This document shows positions 49,768-62,839 of a stretch of DNA of 64,000 nt, piece after piece. Within the stretch, counting starts at the first letter, position 1; the number at the start of each line of letters is the position of its first letter. A program made the translations under genes and the position numbers. The DNA comes from Proteromonas lacertae (Eukaryota > Sar > Bigyra > Opalinata > Proteromonadidae), in assembly GCA_002245135.1 (NCBI GenBank), contig NGBS01000292.1, forward strand, positions 372,001 through 436,000, written 5' to 3'. The notes below the pieces were generated by a model. It was not told the origin of the DNA. It did not search any database and saw only the letters and a program-made list of their open reading frames with translations.

Positions 49768-51259
49768 ATGAATAGAAATTACGGTTATAATAACAGGAAT
49801 AAGAGGTATATATACACTGATGTTATTACTATTTCACTACTTCTGATATTACTCATTTTCTTTAATTAATCAATTAATTTATTTATAGCAACAATTATTC
49901 TGACTATCACAGCGGTGGAAGTTATAATAGATCTAATTCATACCATAAAAGAGATTATAGCAACAGTAGAAGCAGGAGTAGAAGTAGAAGCAGAGGTAGA
50001 GATTATAGAAGAAGTGATAGTAGAGGTAGTAATGATAGATCAGGACATGAGGATAGAAATTACAATCATAGACAAAATAAAAATAGAAACAGGAGTAGAA
50101 GTAATAGTAAGTCTAGAAGTTCAGGAAATAAAAATAGTTACCATAACAACAATTATTCTGATAGTTTTCAACAAGATCAACAAGAAGATATATTAGAGCA
50201 AAGAATTGGTAAAAGAAGAGTGTTTGAGAATAGTCATCCATCCACTACAATTTGTATGAAAGGATTTTCAGAGGATGTAAGTGACGGAGCTGTATATTTA
50301 TTCTAATTTAATCTTTTTTTTAAATATATATAGATTGAATTAGCGTTAGAATCATTTTCTCCACGTTCAGTAAGATGTATTTTTAATAAAGTATGTTATG
50401 TAATGATAATTAACTCAATATCTATAGACAACTGGTGAATCACGTAGTTTATGTTTTATTGATTTTAACACTATTGAAGAAAGTGCAAAATTATTAGAAG
50501 CATACCGTATAATAATAAAAATTATTATAAATCCAACTTTTACACATTTTAACCTTCTTTTTTCTATTAAATAGCCGCATCATCAGGTAAAGAAGATGGT
50601 GAAGAGTTAATTATTGGAGATCCACGTTATATAATCCAAATGGATTATGCTGAACCAGAATCAAAGAAAAATAAAAAATTGATGCGATCTGATTGGATAT
50701 GTACTTCATGTGAAACGATAAACTACGGAAAGTTGGATTTGATTATTATTATTATATTAATAATAGAAGAATGAAATGTGCCAAATGTTTGACCCCCAAA
50801 AATGAAAATGCAAAAGAAACAGCTGTAAGTGTTTTAGAAACAACAAATTTACAGTCGAAAAGAGCAATTATTCAAGGAATAGGATTAGGAACAACAGAAA
50901 AACAAGTATTTATTATCACTATTCATTCATTTTAATAGATTAAAGATACTTTAAGAGAATTTGCACCAGTTGAAAAAGTTCAATTTATTAAAGATCATAT
51001 AACAGGGAATTTGAAAGGTTATTGTGTAGTTACATTTCCTAGTGTAGAAGTATATATATATATATATAATATATATATAATAATATATTAGTATTGCAAT
51101 CATGTAATTAATAATGCCTATGCTATTGCATTTGGTGATTATTTCGTCAAGATTGGTTATGCTGGTGCAATTCCTGAGACTATGATTTATAACAGTAATA
51201 ATAGAAATAATATAATAGCTGAACAAGTAGAAATGATGGCACAATGGTCTTCACATTTG

Positions 51260-51291
<32 letters not shown>

Positions 51292-52812
51292 TTAATATAG
51301 TACACCTAAAACATCATCATCATCAACAACAACAACAGAATCTCGACAGAATCAAATGATAGATATAACCAAGACAGCTCAACATGAAATAATATCCAAG
51401 AAAATGAATGGAGAGAAGATATGGCCTGATGTATTTCAAACTAATGGTGGTACTTATATATTAGATACTCAATCTGGGTTTTATTATCACTCATTATCAT
51501 TGTTTTATTATGAACCAACTGTTGATACTGTATATAAATATTTAATAATATATTATTATTATAGTATTTGGATTCAATGACAGGTTATTATTACAAATAT
51601 GATACAACAGTAAATCAATTCGTTTTATTTGTTCCTCCATTACCATCAGCAATAATATCACAACCACCAATAGTTCAACAACAATCAAAACCACCATCAA
51701 TTCCATCAATGGTTCAATCATTACCTACAACAACACCATCACCACCATCAGCTACTTCTCCTCCACAACAACAACAACAAACAAAAACAATACCTTCAAT
51801 GATTCCTTCTATTAATATAGAATTAGCCAAGAAACATCCACCACCACCATTACCATCATCCTCAGATAATAATAATAATAATAAGAAATTACCATCAATG
51901 ATTCCACTCTCATTACCTGATAATATATTCAGTAAGAAGTCAACAACAACAATTAGTAATACCACTCCTATACAAATGCAACAAATATCACTTTCGCCAA
52001 CAACAACAACAACAACAACAACATCAAATAATAATAACAACAATCCAAAATCACCAACACTTCAACCAGTGAAACATGTTAAAACAATATCTCCGTATTT
52101 ATTAAACTTATAATATTATTATTATTAGAAATGCTGTAACACATTCATCAATAGCTCAAAAGAAAGACAAATTAACTGAAAATATAGCAAAATGGTCACA
52201 GAAACAGAGTGAAATAGATAAAGCGAACTTTGCCAATACAAGAGAACCAATTTGTACAATATGTAAAAGGAAATTTAAGAATTTATTACTATTATCAAGA
52301 CATGAGAATGAATCAGCTTTGCATAAGAAGAATTTAGAATTATTAAGAGAACAAGAAGGTAAAGAGAAAGAAAAAGAAGAAAATGATAGAAAAGATAAAG
52401 AAGAAGAAGAAGAAGAAATTGTTTATAGAGATAGAGCAAAAGAAAGAAGAGAAAAATTTGGAAGTGAACCTATTCTTAGAGCAAAAGTATTACCAATATA
52501 TGCAGCTCAGCCACAGTATATACTACCAACTGCTGCTACAGTTATAATACCATCTGGAGAAGTATCAATTGCCAATACAATACTCCAATTGAAGAAGATA
52601 ATATTGGTGCAAAAATGTTAGAAAAAATGGGATGGGAAAAAGGAAGAGGTATTGGAGGTACTTTTGAAGGTATTAAAGAACCAATTAAGATAGATAAACC
52701 TAATAATCTGGCGAATAGTACAAAAGGAGCAAATGTTGCTTATAATGATTATTCACATGAAGCTAACTATAAAAGGATGCAAGCTTTATATAAGAATACA
52801 TTTGATAGTTAA
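49768..52812 (+). CDS. RBM5: RBM5/RBM10-type splicing regulator
   Basis: Full domain order of the RBM5/6/10 family is visible: an RS-rich N-terminus (SRSRSRSRSRGRDYRR) after a first short exon MNRNYGYNNRNKR; RRM1 (TTICMKGFSED, RSLCFIDF); RanBP2 zinc finger (DWICTSCETINYG, MKCAKCLTPK); RRM2 (KEFAPVEKVQFIKDHI-like part, GNLKGYCVVTFPS, NNAYAIAFGDYFVKI); OCRE-type aromatic repeats (YILDTQSGFYYHS, LDSMTGYYYKYDTTVNQFVLF); a Pro/Ser/Gln/Thr low-complexity linker; C2H2 finger (CTICKRKFKNLLLLSRHE); and G-patch (GAKMLEKMGWEKGRGIGG). RBM5 proteins act in early spliceosomes on 3' splice-site choice. Several (TA)n introns. One frame break just before the G-patch at about 52570-52585. Confidence 0.88.
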
Positions 52813-52948
52813 TTCTTTTTCTTTTTTTTTTAACACTATTTCTTTTTATAAAATAACAAACATTTAACAAATAAAAAAATAAAATATTAATGTATAAATA
52901 AAAAATACTAAAAAATCTGTGAATTATCTATATTTCTATATAATATAT

Positions 52949-55523
52949 TTACTTATTTACTGCTCCATAACAGACCTTGCTACCACACTTCTCGGATGAA
53001 GTAGCATTCATTATCATTGATCTGTTGTATTGGCCAGGTCTCATAGATAATTTATTAAAGAAACTTCTAATCACAGATTTCCTAGGTTGTTGAGCACCTC
53101 CTTCAGGTTCTTCTTCAAATTGCGCAACTTCAGAATTAAGATCCTTTCCATTAATATCAGGTGGTTTAAGATCAAAACCACATTCTTGACATTTCATTCC
53201 ACCACCATTACCACCTGTTGGTTTGTGTGACATGTATTTGATTGTTGGGTAAAACATAACGTATAGACATAATATAGCATATGCACATACATATATTGTA
53301 ATAACCAAAACACCAATTACAGAAGAATCAGAAAAACGCATTAAAGTGGCGATTATTCCAGCCCATGCTGATAATAATAAATAATATGATGAAACTATAT
53401 AAATATTATTAATATATATATATATATATATATATACGAATGCTATATTCATAAGGATTAAGATTATCTCCATATCTAACCATATACAAACACATAAATA
53501 TCATTACTAAAGAGTGTAAAACACACAATCCAAATATTATATAGATAAATACACCATCTAACTTGATTTCTACATTCCATACATAGTAATAATGTTGTGT
53601 ATTCCATGTCTCTGTTGCATTATCAAATAGTTCATTTGTTGCTACTTCGATACTATCGAAATGATTGACACTTTTAGTTGGTTGGCATTAGTAATACCTA
53701 AAATACAGACAATAAGTGCAACAAAAACCCAACAACAATATTCAAACCATTCTCCTCTTCTTAATTTGTTTGAATCTGAATCTCCAACTGCAATTAAGTC
53801 AATTATGGGTCTTGGCATCCCACCTAGCATCTGACCTGGTGCTCTTGGCATTCCTGACATATGACTCATTGAACTTGGCATTTGGCTGTTGTTATTGCCA
53901 TTTCCTCCATTTGTGGATGATGATTGATTATTAGCTAAAACTGGAGTATTATGATTATTATTATTATTTCCATCAGATTCTTTATTACTGGATGAATTCT
54001 CTGAATCTGGTTGTTGCTGTGGTTGATTTATTGGAATAACTTGATCTCGAGCCGAGCCTTTCAAACTATGGCTTGATGGAGAATTTTGACCATCTTTTTC
54101 ATCATCCATAAGCATTCTCGCTTTACGTTTTAAATTCTCATATTTTTGGCTTAATCTAACTCTCTTAAATACTCTATAAACAGGTATATAAAATCCACCT
54201 ATTGTCATTTCATATACTAAATACAGCAATTCCATCGGTATGAGTGAATTATCAGTAGTATAATCGTTTAATTGATATAATACATACATTACAGGACATA
54301 CTTCCAATAATAAACCAATTACAATACATTCAGTCATTTTCCAGTCTTGGTACTGAAATCCCTTCTTATTTCTAATCAAGAAAAATAATACTGCACTTAT
54401 CAAACACAACAAAGCAGTAACAGTAGCAAATGCCATACAAAGATAGATTATTGCATCATCTACCTTTCTATACTTACTGCTAGCTTTAAATTCCCTTGGT
54501 CCTTTAATGCATTCATTAGTGTTATTAGGATTCACTACTCCATTGCCATTACAATCAATCATTGATCTGCTATTATCATTAAAGAAATGATTAAAAATAT
54601 CATTGTTCTTGTTCTTATTCCTATTATTGTTGTGGTTGTTGTTGTTATTATCAAATAGATCTAATAATTCATTCAATTTATCATAAAACATATTCATTCC
54701 TGTTATAATATTACCACTCATATTAAATATGTCAAATTCATATGCTAAATCTGGAAATATATTACTGAACTGAGATAAGGCAAAATTGATTGTATTTTCA
54801 GTTATGTTAAATATTTGTTCTTTATTATTAAATATATAGTTCACTGCTGTACTTACTATCTTACATACTTGTTCGGCGACATGTAACGGATCTATTATTA
54901 TTTTCACTTTTTGTACTTTCATATGATTGACTGAATTGTCAGGAATATCATCTTTAGAAAAAGTAAACCAGAGAATTTTGCAATATTTATCTTCTGCGTA
55001 TTGACAATAATCATTAATATCATATAGATCATCTTGTACCATGTAGAAGATAAAGTCGGGTTTATAGGAATGAATTAATTTGAATAGATTTCCTACGAAT
55101 CTACTGTATTGAATAACTGGAAAATGCTTGAAATTGGTGCTTATTAACAGAGAATTATCTGAAATGATTAGAACGTTCTTACTAATAATCTTCTGAAATA
55201 AATCGTTGAAATTCACCTATAAAATTATAATTATAATTAAATAAATATACACTTCCAACTAAATGTCTGTTTTGATAATTATCTATTTCGTTAGATATGT
55301 AACTGAAGTTGATGTAGAAATCATTGCCATATGATTGATCTAAAAACCTTAATTTGAGCTGATTTGAGTTTTTATTTTCAGTTACATTATCCTTCACTTG
55401 ATTTAAGCAAGACGACAGAAAAGAATTGAAACGAAGGTCTTTTAGGTTAAAATTAAATTGATTTGAATAAACACTGCATAATAAAAATGTAAAAATTATA
55501 AAACAAATAGTAAATCTACGCAT
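52949..55523 (-). CDS. Seven-transmembrane receptor, class C GPCR-like
   Basis: Signal peptide MRRFTICFIIFTFLLCSVYS. An intron (55217-55249) joins it to an ectodomain of about 330 residues (VLIISDNSLLIST, IHSYKPDFIFYMVQDDLYD). The membrane part has seven hydrophobic helices: DDAIIYLCMAFATVTALLCL, TECIVIGLLLEVCPVMYVLY, MELLYLVYEMTIGGFYIPVY, FEYCCWVFVALIVCILG, GVFIYIIFGLCVLHSLVMIF, SSYYLLLSAWAGIIATLM and VIGVLVITIYVCAYAILCLY. A large Ser/Asn/Met-rich loop sits between helices 3 and 4. The tail has a CQECGFDL pair of cysteines. Layout (large ectodomain plus 7TM) is GABA-B/mGluR-like, but I see no decisive family motif. One frame break at 53672-53675 (T-run) between helices 4 and 5; an (AT)n intron at about 53397-53440. 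Confidence 0.6.
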
Positions 55524-55757
55524 ATCACAACTAATATTGAAAAAACTAATTTTCGTTACTCAAAATGCGAGCCAATATCAAACTATTTATAAAATTAAAT
55601 TACTCTATTATCAATAATTGATGAGTATTGTTGTGAAATAAACATTTTATTGAGTAAATGAAGAGTATTACTACAAGATTAAGAGGTATAAGAATGTAGC
55701 AAATATTTAGTAATGTAATTGACATGGTATTTATGACAGGCGGGATTTTCGAAAAAA

Positions 55758-57251
55758 ATGTCTGATGAGTATTATTCATCTATTAATTACTATAGGAAGG
55801 TTTTCACAAATGCATGGACTAAAATAAAAGATATACTAAAGGATGAAGCAGTAAATCCCAATGATTTAGATGTAATGTTCATGGTTGTAGAAATTAAAAT
55901 CAATGAAAATCAATATAAATCATTTAAAGAATTACAAGATGATATATCACACACACTTCTTCAAAATGCTGAAAATTTCAATAGTATTGTTTTCTGAGTA
56001 ATATGAATAGATTTGTCATCAGTAGTTCAATCAGTAGATAGTATAATTCAACAAATGACACCAACAAAAAGAGCAACAACATTTCATTGTCCAATCTGCC
56101 AAATCGAAATGTTCACACTCAGAGAGATGATGTCCCATATAGAAAAATGTTCATCGGCATCTGTATCATGTCAAGAGCAATCACAACAATCTCCATCACA
56201 ACAAACTCCACCACCTCCCTCACAAAAACCTATTAAAACTACACAACCATCTAAACCAGTAGAAAATCCAGTAGTAATAGAAGAAGATGATGAATATGAT
56301 GGTGAAAGTGTAGTATATAGTCAATTATATCCCAATAAAAGTCAAAATAATAATAATAATGTTTCACAAAATAATGATGATTTTCCAACTTATTCATTAG
56401 ATTTACATTCACAACCACAACAACAACAATTACAGCAACTACAACATGAATCAGATTCAACACAAACGCCATCACCTCCACCAAAGCAAATACAACAACA
56501 ACAACAACAACAATTAGATTCAATTAATAATAATAATAATAATTTAATATCTTCATCTACTGTTAATTCAATAGTAAAACGTCAATTATTCAATACCAAT
56601 GATAGTAGCAGCAGTAGTAGTAACGATGCGTCATCAGAAGATGAAAATAATAAAGAAACTCAATCACCACCAATAAAGACTAAATCACAACAACTTTGTA
56701 ATAATAATAATAATGTTATATCTCCATTAAAGAGTAAATCATTTACAATTCCAGTTACATATTCATCTTCACCATCATCATCAACAATAATAACGCTCAA
56801 TTCCAATCATAATACACCTTCTAAGACGTTAAAGAGTAAAAGAAATAGAAATAATAACAATAAGAAAAAGAATAGTCCAAATTCACAACTATCAACTCAA
56901 TCACCACCTAAAACAAACAATTCATCAATAACAACATCTATAAATAATATTAATAATATATCAACTCCTTCTCCACCACCACATATTAATCGACAACCAG
57001 CTATTATTGAAAGTAGTCCAAATTCAATAGATCAACAACAAAAACAACAACAACAACAACCTACTGTTAATTATTCAATACCTTTGAATTTCTTTTTAGT
57101 TCCTCCTACTATAAAGAGAAGGAAGTTAGATGGATGTGAAACTCAAAAAATTACAAGGGAATATAAAGATTATGATGAAAATGGAAATGAAGTGGATATT
57201 GAAGAATATATTGAAATAAAAATAATAAGAAAAATAAAACAACCCAATTAA
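55758..57251 (+). CDS. C2HC zinc-finger protein with Gln/Asn-rich body
   Basis: Exons 55758-55983 and 56011-57251 (27-base intron). Helical N-domain (MSDEYYSSINYYRKVFTNAW; FKELQDDISHTLLQNAENFN), then a single zinc finger CPICQIEMFTLREMMSHIEKC (C-x2-C, H-x3-C spacing, UBZ/SLX4-like). The following 330 residues are low-complexity: Gln runs, Asn runs, Ser/Pro patches such as PPPPSQKP and SPPPKQIQ, and basic KRNRNNNNKKKN. The end is charged (KDYDENGNEVDIEEYIE). The UBZ-like finger hints at ubiquitin binding in DNA repair or replication; this is inference from spacing only. Divergent from the 7TM gene by 234 bases. Confidence 0.6.
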
Positions 57252-57295
57252 CAATAAATAAATAAGTGCTAATTCTTGTTATTTATATATATTTT

Positions 57296-57590
57296 TCATG
57301 ATTTTTGGTTATAATCAAAACCTACATTTGATTTACTTAAAGCAGGAGCATCATTTGTACCATCTCCAGTTACAGCTACCACTTGTCTTCTTTCCATTAA
57401 ACCAGTAACTAGTAAATGTTTATCAGTTGGAGCAGATCTAGCCATCACTTGTAATGTTGAAACATATTGATCAAATGCAGCTTGATTCTTTACTATATAA
57501 TATTGTTGTTCTTCAGTTTTATCTTTTGGATGTTTCATTTGTTTTCTACAACCTCTTTGTTTACATTCATCAATACTATTATCATGTTAA
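57296..57590 (-). pseudogene. Fragment of a P-type (plasma-membrane Ca2+ type) ATPase
   Basis: About 95 residues from the P-domain: [19 protein letters not shown] and [22 protein letters not shown], the hinge motif that closes the phosphorylation domain of type II P-type ATPases, most like PMCA. The DKTGT phosphorylation site, the other domains and all membrane helices are missing, and the sequence ends [14 protein letters not shown] instead of continuing. It is squeezed between the zinc-finger gene and pseudokinase-LRR gene 3. An insert typical of calmodulin-type PMCAs may explain [16 protein letters not shown]. Host gene fragment, left by rearrangement. Confidence 0.75.
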
Positions 57591-57754
57591 TTTGATTTTA
57601 TAAATGTGAATATATATCATTTCTTAATTTTTATAGAAAACGAAAAAGAGAATGTTGAGTTATATAACAGAATTTATCCTTTATTAATATAATTTATATT
57701 TTTATTATAAAACAAATGAATTAATAGACAATCATTTTATATTTAAGAATGTTG

Positions 57755-60700
57755 TTATAATTCTTTCTTTTCTTCTTCTGATATTCCATCCAATTTTATT
57801 CTTCCAATTGATGAAAATGTTTCTAAAAATGATTTTAATAGAGATTTATCTATATTCTTTTTTACTGTTATTGATAATTCATCTAAACAATCAAATACTT
57901 CTTTGTTTTCTATTATCAATCCTAATTCACTTTCATCTAATTCATTTCTTGATATATCTATTATTGATAATGGCTTATATTCTTTTAATCTTTCTACCAA
58001 CATTTTTAATCCTTTCTCACTCATTCCAATCTCTATTCAAATTATTATATTATATTATATCCATATAAATACTTGACAAATTTAATTTTTCTGATTTGTA
58101 TTTTACAAATTTATCTAAATGTTTACATATTATTTCAACTCCATCATCTCCAATTGGATTATTAAATATCGAAATATATGTTGAATCGTTTATCACATTA
58201 TCTATTAAATCATATAAGCCTTCTGAATTAAGATCATTATTAGATAAATTAAGTTTCCAATATTGAATCTTTTTAATGATCGATATATGAGAATTATCCA
58301 GATTTAGATCTATTTATTTACAATTACAGATTTTATACTTGAAAAATCATATTTGTTCAAATGATTATCATCTATTTTTTCTTTTTTAAAACAGTAATTC
58401 ACATAATATCTCAATTCTTTATTTGTCCACGATGGATTATTCATAACAACCAATGGATAATGCTTTTTTTTCAATGATATTGAACAGATTTCTTTTAAAC
58501 CTTCCATTCCAATATTATTTCCTTTTAGATTTATTATTCTATACAACTTCTCCATTGAATCTAATTCACTTGCTAATAATATTGCACTTTCATCATCTAT
58601 TGAGATATTACTCAAGTTCAGTTTATTTATAGGTGATAATCTCTTTAGTTTACCCAATAATAATTTAAATCCAACATTACCTATTGGATTATCTATTATT
58701 AAAATATAAAACTAAGATAAATACCATGTAATATTAAGTTCATTGGCCATTTTTGTTTATTTCTGTAATTCATCAAATATTCAATTCCATCTGAATCTAT
58801 ATTATTATTACTTATATCAAGTCTGTATATCTCTTCTTTCATATTCTTTAAACCATCAACTAAGTATTTCAATCCTACTGAAGATAATCCAGTTTCTATT
58901 AAATATGATAAAAAAACAATTATTATTATACTTGAACAATTCATTGTATGATCATTAATTAAATGTAAATATGGAGATAATATTCTCATACCATCATCTC
59001 CAATAGCATTTCCATCCAAATAAAGTCTTCCAAGATTTGAAAATGAAGATAAATTAGGCAATCAGTATTTCTATACTTTTATATGTTAGTTTATTATCTA
59101 GATAATAGAAATATATCAAAATATACTACTCAAATCTAACTCTTCTATTTCTTTCAATTCATTCAATCTTAATGAAATGAATGATTTGAAAATATCATCG
59201 TCAATTTCTAAATTACTTAAATTATTATCTTTAATGTATTTCATAAATTCTGGAATGTCTTTATCAATCAGTAATTCTTTACTTTTTCGATTAAAATCAA
59301 ATTCCATTTTTGAAATTGGAAATTTGGAGAATAAAGCTTTTAATCCTTTTGCATTAATATTTTTGTTTTTATTAATATCAATCTTCTGAATATTTGGATA
59401 TTTAGATAATTCATCTGATAATAATATCATTGATTCATTATCCAAATTCATTCCATTAAGATTCAACTCATTATTCTTGCTGATTAATAAATGTATATGT
59501 GAAATTAACAATTTCAATCCTTTTCCACCAATTGGATTAGCTATTACAATAAAATATAGAGAATAACAAATACATGAAACATTTATGTATTTTAATTTTA
59601 TCATTGAAATTGATTTAACAAATAATTCAATGAAAATGGAAGTAAGATTACATCCTCTTAAATCAAATTCATGCAAATCAGATAATTGAGTTAATAATGA
59701 TACAAACAATGGCTGTTGTTGAATTGGAATTTTAATACCATAATCGCCTATATATATAAATGATTAGAATTATACCAAATTCGAGTTTTGTTGGATTTAT
59801 CATTTCTAACATTCTGAAGAAATATTTAATTCCTTCTTCACATAAACAAATACATTTATGATTAATTTTTATTCTTTTTTCTTCTTCTTCATCATCATCA
59901 GTACAAATATTGAATATCATTCCATCTAAATAACATTTTCCATTCTCTTTACATCTGTGTAGATTTTGAAATACTAATATATTATTTGTTAATCCATTTT
60001 CATTATATTCACTATTGTCACTATTATCACTATCACTTTCATCATTATCATCACTATTATCTTCTTCATCACTATCTTCTTCATTTTTATCATAATCATA
60101 ATCATCTGTATTAATTTTTCTGTTTTTGAATAGTTTCATCTTCAATAATAGTGATAGTATTCTTAAATTTGGTTTATAGTTATATGATTCTATCAATATT
60201 TCTCTCATTACTTTCCATTTTTTACAATCAAGGTAATATTCTGATGGAAATATTATTGGAAGTGAAATAATTATTGCATTATCACGATTAAATAACACCT
60301 CTTTTCTTTCACCACATATTATCAAATCATTATCTTCATCTTTTAATATTTCACTCATTTTTATCATCTCTTTCTTCAACTCTATTAAACTTAACCTATC
60401 TTCGCTCTTCACTTTTAACATTTTTCTATCATCTCTTTCATTAAATCATCACATTTTTCATCTAAACTGTATTTACATCTCAGAATGTTATTCATTGTCT
60501 TAAACATATTATCATCTTCATTAAATGGTAATTTCTTACAAATCATTTCATATAATATACATCCAATTGACCAAATCACACTTCTTTCATTACATTCATA
60601 TCCATTCAATTCTTCTGGGCTTTTGAAGCATATATTATATACTTTCATTTCTTCTTTTCTCAATGTGTTTAAAAACAAATCACATAACTTTATATCACGA

Positions 60701-61143
60701 TATTCCTCATACATTACATTGCTGCTCTTCAGATTATCAACCATTACATCATTTTCATTCATTATTATCAGGATATTACACAAACCACATATTATACTAT
60801 TAATACTATCACTTGATAAGGATTTACTTTGAATTATTTCTTTCCAAATCATTCTCGTAGTATTTTCTCACTAATACTATTGTATTACACCCGAAGAACT
60901 GCATTTGGGTTGGATATACCAAATTTGAACAACAATCTAAGAGCAACGAGTTATTTTCACTAAACCTTAATACTCTCTCATCTACTTCAGTAATATTTAG
61001 GATTTTCACTGTTTTCATTGTATCTTCATCTTTCACAACCAAATCTACTTCACAACTACTCTTTTCGGCTCTTTTATTAATCTAAATAATTAAATAAACT
61101 TAAATACTTCATATTGTGACAATATTTCATCAATGCAATTCAT
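57755..61143 (-). CDS. Pseudokinase-LRR protein 3
   Basis: Starts MNCIDEILSQYE at 61143 with the same first intron as the gene at 36529. Kinase-like part: VDNLKSSNVMY (Asp to Asn), KLCDLF for DFG, SVIWSIGCILYEMICKKLPF. Then a linker with a very acidic insert (60000-60110, Asp/Glu/Ser-rich) absent from copy 1, and RI-type LRRs (FDLRGCNLTSIFIELFVKS, LNGMNLDNESMILLSDEL, LYLDGNAIGDDGMRIL, IDISRNELDESELGL). Short introns in the LRR half begin where the repeat phase is kept. Frame breaks: an extra G near 60844 against copy 1, one A fewer in the A-run at 60421-60425, and others downstream. Whether it is expressed cannot be judged here. Confidence 0.6.
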
Positions 61144-61332
61144 TTTAGAAAGATTTAAGATTTTATCAAAATTTTGGTTAATATAAAAATCCCCAAATAA
61201 TTGAAATCTTATTTTTGTCCTTAAACACAATATTTATTTTATTGAATTTAATATAATGAAATTACAACTAAAAATCATAATATATAACATATAAATTATG
61301 ACTTTCAATATTTATACTTCAATTATGTCAAA
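60380..61332 (-). repeat. Arm of second inverted duplication
   Basis: Reverse-complement partner of 36349-37330. The match ends at 61332 (TTTGACATAATTGAAG), the same point where the other arm meets the broken CLC gene. Confidence 0.75.
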
Positions 61333-61700
61333 TCTACTTTAAAATCTGTTTGTAACTCTTTTCAACATAATTATATTTAATTAATTATAGATGTCTATAT
61401 GTTTATTTTTATTCCACTTACTTTACTATAAATCTGAAAATAAATCATTTTATAAAAATTGCAAGTGTAATCTGATAAAAGTAATTCAGTAAAACAATTA
61501 TAAGTAGAAATGATTTTAAACTATTTAAAAACTCTATTGATAATTTGTTAGATCTATAATTACTATTTAATTTGCATATTTATACACTTAGCTTCATGTA
61601 AGTAATAAAATAATCTTCTGTTTCTTTACAAAAAATGTTTTGACAAACAAGCTAAAGCTTGAACTTTTATTTTAGAAAAGTAGTTTCTTAATTTTTTATT
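61333..61700. other. Intergenic, 368 bases, nothing recognised
   Basis: AT-rich; must contain the promoter of the stomatin-like gene and, if expressed, the upstream part of pseudokinase-LRR 3. Confidence 0.35.
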
Positions 61701-62750
61701 ATGGAGGATATAGTAGGAGGTATTATAGGTATTGTGGTCGTTTTAGTTGTTATTATACTTGTCGTTTGGCTCTTTTATGCCACTGTAAAACTAGTTGATC
61801 ACTCACATGTCATAATTCTAGAGCGTTTTGGAAAATTTAATGTATGTAATATATAAATATATTTTAAGAGAATATTAAAACCTGGTTTACATTTTTGTAT
61901 ACCTTTAGTTGACAGACCAAGAAAGATTTCTTGGCGTTTCACAGAACAATTAGATTCTTCATATGGTAGTTATGCTAATGACAAAGAAACAACTGTTGTT
62001 AGAAAAGAAGTTGAACAAATAGATATGAGAGAAGATGTAATTGATTTTCATCAACAAAATGTAATTACTAAAGATACAGTTACAATAAAAGTAGATGCAT
62101 TGGTATATTACAGAGTTACTGATCCTATAAGAGCAGTTTATAACATCAATAATTACCCAGATGCTATAGAATTCTTAACTCAAGCTACACTCCGTGATAT
62201 ATTAGCGAATATGACGTTAGATGATACATTTTCATCGAGAGAAGAGATTAATAATCAATTATTGGATAGAGTAAGAGTAGATTGTGAAAGATGGGGAATA
62301 TCCTTAACAAGGGTTGAAATATGTGATATAAATTTTGTTAAGTTAGGTGGTATAGATGTCACTGAAGCTTTAAAAAGTCAAATTACAGCTGAAAGAATGC
62401 GTCGAAGCAAAGTATTAGAAGCTGAAGGTGATAAACTCTCACAGATTATTAGTAGTAGAGCTCAAGCTAATATTTTGATATTGAATGCTGAAGCTTATTA
62501 TACTGAAAGGACTTTGAAGGCTGAAGGTAGTGCTGCTGCTCGATTAGCTGAAGCAGAAGCTGAAGCAAAGTCAATTACTATCTTATCAGAAGCATTGGAA
62601 GGTACTGGTATTAAAGCTGCTGAATATTTGATCGTTATAAATTATTTGAAGGCATTGAAGGAAATGACTAGAAATGGTAGTGATAACAAGATTAAACTTA
62701 TTCCAAGAGAAGATTTGGATATACTTGCGCATATCACTAAATTTAATTAA
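61701..62750 (+). CDS. Stomatin/SLP-2-type SPFH (band 7) membrane scaffold
   Basis: Exons 61701-61841 and 61869-62750 (27-base intron), 340 codons. N-terminal membrane segment (IVGGIIGIVVVLVVIILVVW), then the SPFH domain: SHVIILERFGKF, LKPGLHFCIPLVDRPRKISW, MREDVIDFHQQNVITKDTVT, VDALVYYRVTDPIRAVYNI, AIEFLTQATLRDILANMTLDD. A long Ala/Glu coiled coil follows (AERMRRSKVLEAEGDKLSQI, AEGSAAARLAEAEAEAKSI). Best fit is the stomatin-like-2 group (organises cardiolipin-rich mitochondrial or other membrane microdomains). The membrane segment at the N-terminus, rather than a presequence, leaves location open. Confidence 0.88.
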
Positions 62751-62839
62751 GCATTATATGATTTGTTTATTTTCCATTCTTTTTTTTAAATTTGTGGTTA
62801 AGATTTTTCGTTGAATTTTTGAATAACCATAATATTTGA

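Noticed and set aside
1399-53436. (TA)n and (AAT)n tracts as possible CRISPR or centromere-like arrays
   Set aside because: Simple microsatellites, each confined to one intron or coding run, with no spacer structure.
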